A stretch of 11,269 nt of DNA from Acinetobacter sp. UBA6641. GTDB lineage: Bacteria; Pseudomonadota; Gammaproteobacteria; Pseudomonadales; Moraxellaceae. The stretch covers positions 20,213 through 31,481 of the forward strand of contig DKLL01000078.1 in assembly GCA_002455755.1 (NCBI GenBank), in the 5' to 3' direction. Below, piece by piece: positions 1 through 5,900 of this stretch. Both the position numbers and the translations under genes were made by a program. Below the pieces are notes generated by a model. It worked only from the letters and a program-made list of their open reading frames with translations, was not told the DNA's origin and ran no database searches. Every line of letters starts with the position of its first letter. Within the stretch, counting starts at the first letter, position 1.

Positions 1-145
1 GGTGTTTGTGTTCTTTAAAGTGACCTTGCAAATCATTGATTTGGGCAGTTAAAAGAGCTACTTGAACTTCTGGTGAACCAGTGTCGTTTTCAGCGCGAGC
101 AAATTTAGCAACGATCTCTGCGCGATCTGCGTTTGTTAAAGCCAT
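1..145 (-). CDS. rpsO: 30S ribosomal protein S15, N-terminal part (truncated by window edge)
   Basis: The minus-strand translation from the ATG at 145 begins [20 protein letters not shown] and continues with the [18 protein letters not shown] segment typical of bacterial S15. Forty-eight of about 89 residues are inside the window and the rest runs off the left edge. S15 binds the 16S rRNA central domain early in 30S assembly. In many gammaproteobacteria it also represses its own translation through a structure in the mRNA leader. The start is supported by a GGAG Shine-Dalgarno about 8 nt upstream (on the plus strand CTCC near 153-156). In related genomes pnp (polynucleotide phosphorylase) usually lies downstream, but it is outside this window. 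Identification rests on the conserved N-terminus and is secure. Confidence 0.97.
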   Translation of the reverse strand, partial: MALTNADRAEIVAKFARAENDTGSPEVQVALLTAQINDLQGHFKEHKH

Positions 146-264
146 TCGATTTCTCCGAGATGCTTAAAAATTACATTTGATAGAAATCAATTGATTTCTC
201 AATTGACTGCCGTGCATCACTACAGCAAGTGCGTTATTTTAAGGGAAAATTCAGGGGATTGCAA
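146..264 (-). promoter_or_regulatory. rpsO promoter and mRNA leader
   Basis: On the minus strand there is a -35 element TTGCAA (259-264), a 17-bp spacer and a -10 element TAAAAT (236-241). This puts the transcription start near 230 and gives a leader of about 85 nt before the rpsO ATG. The leader contains an 18-bp perfect palindrome, AGAAATCAATTGATTTCT (182-199), and a second, partly overlapping TCAATTGA (199-206), so alternative stems can form. It also has a possible CACT/AGTG stem around 216-230. In E. coli, S15 represses its own mRNA by binding a leader structure, and other lineages use different structures. The palindromes here are candidates for that role by inference only. The promoter call is by consensus matching. 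Confidence 0.55.
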
Positions 265-424
265 AAAGAGAAACCTCTTTTCATCTTTTTATGTCAATTT
301 CTTGAAAAGTCTTCATTTTTTACTTTCGCTTTTCACCTTTGAATTTATACACTCACAGTCACTTTCATTCTGAAAAAACCGGAGATAAAAGTGTTTTTCA
401 GATGAAAAATATGCATTTAAAATA
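265..424. other. AT-rich intergenic stretch upstream of rpsO
   Basis: No gene is supported here. The short plus-strand frame running through it starts at a TTG in the middle of the rpsO leader palindrome and has no ribosome binding site. A TTGACA-like -35 (minus strand, plus-strand TGTCAA at 292-297) has no convincing -10 partner. There is a 9-bp inverted repeat, TCTGAAAAA (369-377) and TTTTTCAGA (394-402), with a 16-nt loop and unknown meaning. Confidence 0.4.
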
Positions 425-457
425 AAAAAAAGCCCAAGCTGGGCTTGGGCTTTTTTT
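425..457 (-). terminator. Perfect 15-bp bidirectional intrinsic terminator
   Basis: The arms at 425-439 (seven A then GCCCAAGC) and 443-457 (GCTTGGGC then seven T) are exactly complementary around a 3-nt TGG loop. The result is a GC-rich stem with an A tract on one side and a T tract on the other. It would work in both directions. rpsO lies to the left and reads away from it, so the only plausible customers are minus-strand transcripts coming from the right: read-through from recD 635 bp away, or an unannotated RNA starting in between. Confidence 0.9.
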
Positions 458-523
458 GCGCTGTAGTTTCTTATGTTTTAATTATTATTCTTTTATTTAT
501 AGTCGTAATTCACGCTTTTCACG
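425..523 (-). ncRNA. Speculative second small RNA ending at the perfect terminator
   Basis: This is a low-confidence candidate. On the minus strand a -10-like TATAAC (530-535) is preceded, at 18-bp spacing, by GTGAAA (554-559). That -35 lies inside a 12-bp perfect palindrome, GTGAAATTTCAC (548-559), which could be an operator. A start near 523 would give an RNA of about 99 nt ending exactly at the terminator at 425-457. The body is A-rich and unstructured and contains AAUAAUAA, which fits the AANAANAA pattern bound by Hfq/Crc in pseudomonads. Such a motif is easily met by chance in DNA this AT-rich. The 5' end would fall in a tandem 9-bp repeat (509-517 and 518-526). No transcript evidence is available. 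Confidence 0.2.
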
Positions 524-724
524 CTTATTGTTATAAACATTCCGTGTGTGAAATTTCACTTCCCTATGTGGTAGATTCTGCCACAAAACATTGTGTAAAA
601 AAGTCGACTTTCTCGTATCTCTTTGTAAGTATTTTCGTACATTAATTTAGATTTATTATATTTCACGTAACACCATAATTTAAAATTAATAATAAATATC
701 AAATACTTAAATTAAAATAAAGGT
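458..724. other. Non-coding AT-rich stretch with small repeats
   Basis: No credible gene is seen. The one hydrophobic plus-strand frame here begins at a TTG inside the terminator stem and has no Shine-Dalgarno. Visible structure includes a tandem 9-bp repeat TTCACGCTT (509-526), a perfect palindrome GTGAAATTTCAC (548-559), a near-perfect hairpin with arms 567-575 and 577-585 (one G-T wobble on the plus strand), and the left copy of a long direct repeat (609-641). The part from 642 to 720 is almost pure A/T. Confidence 0.5.
609..641 (+). repeat. Left copy of a 31-33 bp imperfect direct repeat
   Basis: This copy shares TTTCTCG, ATC and the 18-nt block TGTAAGyATTTTCGTACA with the copy at 1036-1066. 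The 18-nt blocks (624-641 and 1049-1066) differ at one base. A variable 2-4-nt spacer lies between the two shared parts. The two copies are in the same orientation, 427 bp apart start to start, and bracket the small RNA candidate and both short frames. Direct repeats flanking a small segment are what integration of a mobile element leaves behind (attL/attR), but no integrase or transposase is present. Paired regulatory sites are an alternative. Confidence 0.6.
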
Positions 725-811
725 TTAACCTATACAAAAGCGAGGCGATGCAGCCTCCTTAATTTTTACTTTTCCTGATGAGACTAAATAGTAGCTGTTT
801 CCGCCAATCAT
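725..811 (-). other. Short reading frame, 28 residues, possible gene remnant
   Basis: A minus-strand ATG at 811 opens 28 codons starting MIGGNSYYLVSS and ending ASPRFCIG before TAA at 725-727. The frame also stays open upstream of the ATG, through the terminator at 842-879 and back to a TAG in that terminator's stem, so it may be the tail of a longer decayed frame. No Shine-Dalgarno precedes the ATG. A small hairpin GAGGC/GCCTC (742-746 and 753-757) lies near the 3' end, followed on the minus strand by a short T run. The residue composition looks more protein-like than expected from random AT-rich DNA, but the frame is short. I do not recognise a family. It could be a remnant of a prophage-type small gene or simply chance. 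Confidence 0.25.
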
Positions 812-841
812 TTTTGTAATAAATCGTCTATTTCTGCCTAT

Positions 842-879
842 AAAAAAGCCCTGTAGTCTCTCCCAAAACTACAAGGCTT
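842..879 (-). terminator. Intrinsic terminator (minus strand)
   Basis: The arms 868-879 and 846-857 form a 12-bp stem in minus-strand RNA with one U-G wobble and a 10-nt loop. It is followed by a run of six U (842-847, the last two within the stem). The stem forms cleanly only in the minus direction, since on the plus strand the wobble becomes an A-C mismatch. It would end the candidate small RNA and would also stop read-through from recD. Confidence 0.85.
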
Positions 880-937
880 AGCGGCTGTAAGTTTCCTTTT
901 TTATCCTTACTTCATTGTAAGTTCGCTGTCTTTCGAC
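842..937 (-). ncRNA. Candidate 96-nt small RNA with own promoter and terminator
   Basis: Reading the minus strand, a consensus -10 TATAAT (944-949) sits 7 nt before G-937. From there the predicted RNA starts with a GUC-GAAA-GAC hairpin (928-937, GNRA-type loop). It continues with a second hairpin CUUAC-AAUGAA-GUAAG (906-921) and ends in a strong intrinsic terminator at 842-879. The -35 is weak: AAAGTT at 17-bp spacing, or TTGGGT if a shifted -10 is used. The segment between hairpins carries two GGA motifs, and a third lies in the terminator loop. A second CUUAC (887-891) could compete for the central GUAAG. The DNA overlaps a 41-codon frame (878-1003), so a leader or attenuator is an alternative. 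I cannot assign it to a named RNA family. Confidence 0.45.
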
Positions 938-1003
938 ATTATTATTATATGATGGCGATTTTACCCAACTTTCCGTGTTGAGCTTTTTATGTGCAGCCAT
1001 CAT
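878..1003 (-). other. Short reading frame, 41 residues, possible small gene or remnant
   Basis: Two consecutive ATGs (1003 and 1000) open a frame starting MMAAHKKLNTESWVKSPSYN and ending RIKKETYSR before TAA at 878-880. The product is basic, hydrophilic and free of obvious membrane segments. The frame remains open for several codons upstream. There is no good Shine-Dalgarno, only a GAG immediately before the first ATG. The stop codon falls at the foot of the terminator at 842-879, and the DNA overlaps the small-RNA candidate. The composition is plausible for a real or formerly real protein, and the 28-codon frame further along could be its continuation in another frame after decay. I do not recognise the family. 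Confidence 0.25.
944..972 (-). promoter_or_regulatory. Candidate promoter for the 96-nt RNA
   Basis: The -10 TATAAT (944-949) matches the consensus exactly. A weak -35 AAAGTT lies at 967-972 with 17-bp spacing. TTGGGT (963-968) would instead pair with a shifted TAATAA (939-944) at 18 bp. The predicted start at 937 falls on the first base of a hairpin, which supports the placement. Confidence 0.4.
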
Positions 1004-1035
1004 CTCAAAAACATTCTTAAAGCTCTATGCGCCAA

Positions 1036-1066
1036 TTTCTCGAATCAATGTAAGCATTTTCGTACA
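1036..1066 (+). repeat. Right copy of the 31-33 bp imperfect direct repeat
   Basis: This copy matches the one at 609-641 in TTTCTCG, ATC and 17 of the 18 bases of TGTAAGyATTTTCGTACA. It ends 26 bp from the recD stop codon, so if this marks an insertion boundary the event occurred just downstream of the recCBD operon. The shorter word TGTAAG also occurs at 886-891 and 916-921 between the two copies. Confidence 0.6.
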
Positions 1067-1091
1067 AAAACTGAAAATTATTTATTTGCGA

Positions 1092-2855
1092 TTAATAATT
1101 TATCGAATTGTTAATTTTATCTAATACACCACTTTTTCTTATGGTTTTGATGGTTAAGGCTTGTACAAAGGCCTCTTGATCGGCCAGCACGCTCACCACT
1201 TTCTTGGCACGGGTAATTGCGGTATACAGCAATTCTTTACTCAATAAGTTTTTCGCAGCCTCATCTAACACCACTGCGGTATGGGTAAATTCCGAACCTT
1301 GTGATTTATGAATGGTCAGTACAAATGCCGTTTCAATACTTTTCGGCAGACGGGTCGCGAGCACCCATTTTTCTAAACTCGGAAAATAAACCTCAAACTG
1401 CGACTGTCCATCGCGGTTACGCTTAAAACAGATTCCGATATCCCCGTTCGACAAGCCCAGTTGATAATCATTATAGGTCATCATGACGGGACGACCGACA
1501 TACCAATCGCCTTGCTTGCTCATCTGTAGCGATAAAGCCTCCAGCAGGCGCTGTTCAACTTGCTGGTTTAGCTGGCTTAACCCAAAAGCACCCTGGCGAA
1601 TAGCCGCCAAAATACGGTAATCATCAAAAATTTTGACCACCTGTTTTACCCACAGTTCAGGTTCATCAGCGGTTAAATAGCTTTTCAGCACTTCAATATA
1701 AGGCTGGTAGCCCAACATCAGTTTGTCATAGTAAGCTGTCCGGTCAAATTGCCCGGACAGCTGAGCAGGCAGATATTCCAGTTGAATCTGATCCTGCATT
1801 TCGGCTTGTAGGTTTATCTCTTCTATTTCACTGGGCGCAATCACTTGCTGTGCAAACTGTTCCAGCAATGCTGCACTGGTTTGCACAGCCTGCTGGGTCT
1901 GAATAAATTGTGCCATTTTCCCAATTAAGGCGCCTGCTTCAAAACGGCGACTATTGACTAAATGAACGCGATTCTCGGCCAGAGCAGGAACTTGCTGCAA
2001 ATCAGCCAGTACGGCTCCCACATCCACAGCGGCCAGCTGGTCAGCATCGCCCAGTAAAATCAGGCGGGCCTGATCCGGTACGGCCGACAGCAACATATTG
2101 GCCAGACTCAAGTCCAGCATGGAGGCTTCATCCACCACAATCACGTCATAAGGCAAAGGCTGTTTGGCATGAAAACGTGGCTGGGAGCCGGTTCCCAGTC
2201 CCAATAAACGGTGAATGGTGATGGGATTGAGCTGTTTCAATTCATCCGTCACCAGGTCGTGCAGTTTTTCATCATTCAGTGAGTTTTGCAGTGCTTCTTT
2301 CATGCGCTGTGCAGCCTTGCCGGTCGGTGCAGCCATGGCAATGCGGATATTTGGCATTGCCTGATTTAGCACGGCAATAATTCGGGCCAAAGTATAGGTT
2401 TTTCCAGTTCCCGGTCCACCGGTAATGATATTCAGTGCCTGCTTCGCCACCATGCTTAAGGCCTGAACCTGATATTCATCCGTCAACAAATCAGGATAAG
2501 CGGCAAGATCAACCGCTGCAATGGTTTGCTGTTTGAGACGTGCCACTTGCTGAGCCAGAGACTGCTCCATCGCCCAGTAACGATACAGATACAGATGCTG
2601 CTGATCGAAAACAAAAGGCGCGATCTTTTGCTCGACATTATCAGCCAAAACCACTAAATCATGCAGTGTATCGGCTTGCTGCCGAGTTGCAAAAATACAA
2701 CTGTCACCGTGTTGAACCGCTTGCAGAACCTGTTCAATAATATCGCTGGTATTTTCGTGATGTGGTGCATGACTAAACGGCTGCTGGCGAATAAACCGAC
2801 TCCAAGTGCTGATCCATGCAGCGCTTTGATCATCTTTATATTGTTTATTTTCCAC
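1092..2855 (-). CDS. recD: RecBCD alpha subunit RecD, 5'-3' DNA helicase
   Basis: RecD is the faster, 5'-3' translocating motor of RecBCD and is required for the full nuclease and Chi-regulated activity. Numbered from the GTG at 2855 (587 residues; E. coli RecD has 608), the protein shows SF1B helicase motifs in order: Walker A GGPGTGKT (146-153), Walker B DEAS (242-245), motif III LLGDADQLAAV (about 267-277), TIHKSQGSEF (514-523) and TAITRAKK (545-552). All catalytic residues expected for an active ATPase are present. A GTG at 2879 would add eight residues, but it lacks a Shine-Dalgarno and sits two codons after an in-frame TAA. The GTG at 2855 has GAGGA 7 nt upstream. It follows recB by 63 nt on the same strand. 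The start region contains a 12-bp tandem duplication and DnaA-box-like sequences. Confidence 0.96.
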   Translation of the reverse strand: MENKQYKDDQSAAWISTWSRFIRQQPFSHAPHHENTSDIIEQVLQAVQHGDSCIFATRQQADTLHDLVVLADNVEQKIAPFVFDQQHLYLYRYWAMEQSLAQQVARLKQQTIAAVDLAAYPDLLTDEYQVQALSMVAKQALNIITGGPGTGKTYTLARIIAVLNQAMPNIRIAMAAPTGKAAQRMKEALQNSLNDEKLHDLVTDELKQLNPITIHRLLGLGTGSQPRFHAKQPLPYDVIVVDEASMLDLSLANMLLSAVPDQARLILLGDADQLAAVDVGAVLADLQQVPALAENRVHLVNSRRFEAGALIGKMAQFIQTQQAVQTSAALLEQFAQQVIAPSEIEEINLQAEMQDQIQLEYLPAQLSGQFDRTAYYDKLMLGYQPYIEVLKSYLTADEPELWVKQVVKIFDDYRILAAIRQGAFGLSQLNQQVEQRLLEALSLQMSKQGDWYVGRPVMMTYNDYQLGLSNGDIGICFKRNRDGQSQFEVYFPSLEKWVLATRLPKSIETAFVLTIHKSQGSEFTHTAVVLDEAAKNLLSKELLYTAITRAKKVVSVLADQEAFVQALTIKTIRKSGVLDKINNSINY

Positions 2856-2880
2856 ACAGTTATCCTCAAAGTTATCCACA
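2853..2880 (-). promoter_or_regulatory. recD start region: Shine-Dalgarno and tandem DnaA-box-like repeats
   Basis: GAGGA (2863-2867, minus strand) stands 7 nt before the preferred GTG start at 2855. On the plus strand the same DNA reads TTATCCACA (2872-2880), an exact match to the DnaA box consensus. TTATCCTCA (2860-2868) matches 8 of 9 bases and is offset by exactly 12 bp. The two form an imperfect 12-bp tandem repeat, seen in the peptide as repeated DN/EN residues. Whether DnaA binds here is unknown. The repeat may be a chance duplication that produced two alternative GTG starts. Confidence 0.5.
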
Positions 2881-2918
2881 TCTTAATCTGTTGTTTAAAA
2901 GCCATTAATTTTGACGGA

Positions 2919-5900
2919 TCAGGCAATTTTGCTGTTTTTATCTTCGGCAAAACAGCCTAAAATAGCATCAAGCCGCAGTATAAATTCGGCCTCCGGCTTC
3001 CAGTGATAAAAACCCTGTTCCGCCTGACCGTTCATGCCGCGCAAATACAGATAACTTGCACCGCCCAAATGCTTTTCAATGGCATAATCCTGCATTTGCA
3101 CACTTAAATAACGGTGCAAGGCTACCAAATATAAACCTGCCTGTAGCCAGTAGCTGGCCTGCGACATACTCTGCCGGATTTCTCTATCCTGATAATGCGT
3201 TTGGTCTGCACCGAGAAAGTTACTTTTGTAATCGGCAATATGATAATGCTGGCCATCAAAATACACCAAATCGATGGAGCCGGTGAGATAGCGCGCCGAA
3301 TTGGCAGGGTTAAAATCCAGCATCTCAATGCCATGTTCCGCATAGAGCTGATGAATACGCTGGATGGCCAACACATGATCGGACAAGGACAGATAAAAAG
3401 GAAATTCTGCCAGATATTCATGTTCAGCCAGTTGATTGAGCTGAAAACCCTGATGCAAAGGTGTGGTTAACACCTCGGCTAGCCATTCTCCCATCCAGCC
3501 AATCAACTGTTCTTCATCGACCTGCTGAAACTCTTGCTCATATTTTGCCGAAAGTTCTAGCCACAAAGCAGGATAATCATTTTTAAAACGGCGGCGAATT
3601 TCTAAAGGCCAATCCTGCTGGTCCTTAAAATCGATATGTTCAAAAATTTCATGCAGGAAGGTTCCCGCCACCGTGCCCATCGGAAAATTGCGCTTGATCC
3701 ATGACAATGGTTGATTGGTCACAGTTTCTAGCACTTCAACCATATGAATTTCATCTGCGGCACTCGGCATTTGCTCGGTATTCACCGCCAAGGCATCCAT
3801 GGCCTGTTTACGGCTTAAATGCTGGGCCAGGGCACTGAAACTGGTTTTGGAACGTGGATAAAAACGCTGACTAGGGAATTGTAAAGCCTGTAAAGGCAAA
3901 AGCTCCTGCTGCCTGGCTTGCAGCGTGGCTGGTCTTTCCATGAGTAATGCTTCATGAGCACTGGCAGGATGCGCAAAGTCTTGCCCGCGCCAGAAAGCCA
4001 GGCCATGACTGGACTTGCCTTCCTGATCCTGCAACAGGGCATAGACCCGATGGCTGGCCCGGGTCAGGGCCACATACCACAGCCGATGCTGCTCTGCCAC
4101 GGCACGGGCATTGTGCTGGTCTATTGCGGCTTGTTCCAGCAGGTTCTTGTCATTTACCGCAACCACACGCTGGATGTCCACTTTCCCGGTCACCGGATGG
4201 ACATGCTCGACAGTGGAAAAATTCAGGGTTTTGTTCATTTCCCTAAAGTCTTTATCTGCACCGAGCAAAAATACAATTTTAAACTCCAGTCCTTTAGACT
4301 GGTGGATGGTCATCAGCTGCACCCCGGCCTCATTCGACAGTTTGCGTTCCAGTTCCCACTCGCGTTCCGCCGGAGATTGCAGCTGTTTCAGATACCAGTG
4401 ATAGAGCTTTTGCGCGCCCTGATACTGTTCGCTGTGCTGACACAATAATTCGGTCAGATGACGCAGATTGACCACACTGCGTTCATTATCGCGGCTTTGG
4501 GTGGCGACCAGGTTTTTCCAGACCTGAAACAGGTTCAGACAATACTGCCACGCGGTTAAAAAGCCTTTTTGCAGCCACATTTCCCGAATGCAGTCAAAAT
4601 CGTAAATGAACTGGCTCAAGCCATCAGCCTGGTTTTCCAGCTGTATCAATTGCTGCAAATTGAAACCCAATAAACGGCTGAGCAAGGCACGCTTGATTTT
4701 GCCTTCGTCATACGGATGCATGATCGCAGTCAGTACCGCCCCGACATCCTTGGCAACTGCATGGTCAAACACACTGCGCTTGGAGGGACGATTGACCCGA
4801 ATACCGAGACGTTCCAGTTCATACTGGGCTTTATCCAGACCGTCATGGTTTTTCGATAAAATCGCGATGTCATTTTCAGTCAGGTATCTGGGACCGGTTT
4901 TTTCTGCCAGATAGAGTTTTTCTGCAATGCCCTGATTAAGTAAGTCGCGAATTTTCCAGGCCACCTGCAGCGGCTCATCCTTTTTATCATTCAATAATAA
5001 CCAGCGCAGTGGCTGATGATTTTCACCCTGTGCATCAATGAGTGCCGGATGGGGACGCGAGCCGGCTTCAACCGGGCTATAAATCACCTCTTCACCAAAA
5101 TCCATCTGCCGCTGAAACAGGGCATCCACCGCCTGCACCAACACTTTAACCGAACGGTGATTATGGCGCAGGCTGTATTGTTGTCCCTGTTTGGACAGCA
5201 CATCGGCACGGGCTTTGTTATAGGTGAGCATGTCGCCGCCACGGAAACCATAAATCGCCTGTTTCGGGTCACCGACCATGATCATGCAGCCTTGCATATA
5301 GCGTTTCTGGTCGCGCCAGATCCGGGCCAGCATATTGTCCTGATCCTGATTGGTATCCTGAAATTCATCCACCAGAATCAAGGGATAACGCGCCTGCACA
5401 AACTTGGCAAAGCGTAGCCCCTGCTCGCCTTGCAAGGCTTCTGAAAGGGTACGGATTTGCTGGGCAAAAGTGGTTTCGCTTTTCTGTTGCAGGACTTGCG
5501 GCAAGCGTTTTTTGACTTCGCGACTTAAATAAAACTTCAAGTAAGCATCCAGCAGGTCCAGATCCAGATTAAGCTGGGACAAAGCCTCGCAAAAACTTTT
5601 TAGCGCTTGCACCACCGGATGCTGTTCAAACTGATGCAACACCTCTTCTGCACATTTATTCAGAACCTTTTTGGTTGCCAGATCGGTCAGATTTTTCAGG
5701 GTGGTTTCAAAATGCGGGGCAAATAAGGCATAGCAGCGCTGTTCAGCCAAAGCCTGAATAAAAGCCGGTAAATCGTCACACAAGCTGCGTTGCATCAAGC
5801 CATCGGTACGCCATTTTTTGCCAATAATGGAATGATATTGTCCCTCTGCCGAATAATAATCGCTCAGGCCAGCAATCAGGCTTAAATCCAGCTGGATAAA

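Noticed and set aside
191..373. 60-codon plus-strand frame upstream of rpsO
   Set aside because: It starts with TTG at the centre of the rpsO leader palindrome, antisense to the leader, without a Shine-Dalgarno.
547..560. CRP/Vfr-like site around TGTGA ... TCAC
   Set aside because: The half sites are separated by 4 bp rather than the required 6, so it does not fit the CRP consensus. It is kept only as an unexplained palindrome.
445..645. Hydrophobic 66-codon plus-strand frame
   Set aside because: It starts with TTG inside the terminator stem, has no ribosome site, and its hydrophobic residues follow from T-rich DNA. The left direct repeat lies in its end.
742..757. GAGGC/GCCTC hairpin as a terminator
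   Set aside because: The stem is only 5 bp and the T runs on either side are short or displaced, so it is too weak to call.
776..783. CTGATGAG, resembling the hammerhead ribozyme core
   Set aside because: No matching GAAA segment or flanking stems are present, and the match is short enough to be chance.
458..1091. tRNA or other known RNA gene in the gap
   Set aside because: No cloverleaf, CCA end or TTCGA-type T-loop with matching stems was found on either strand.
2654..2950. 98-codon minus-strand frame over the recB-recD junction
   Set aside because: It overlaps the coding DNA of both genes in a different frame and shows no family features. The flanking proteins are intact, so a frameshift is not needed.
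3954..4448. 164-codon plus-strand frame antisense to recB
   Set aside because: It is a shadow of the GC-richer recB coding strand with no recognisable domain or start signal.
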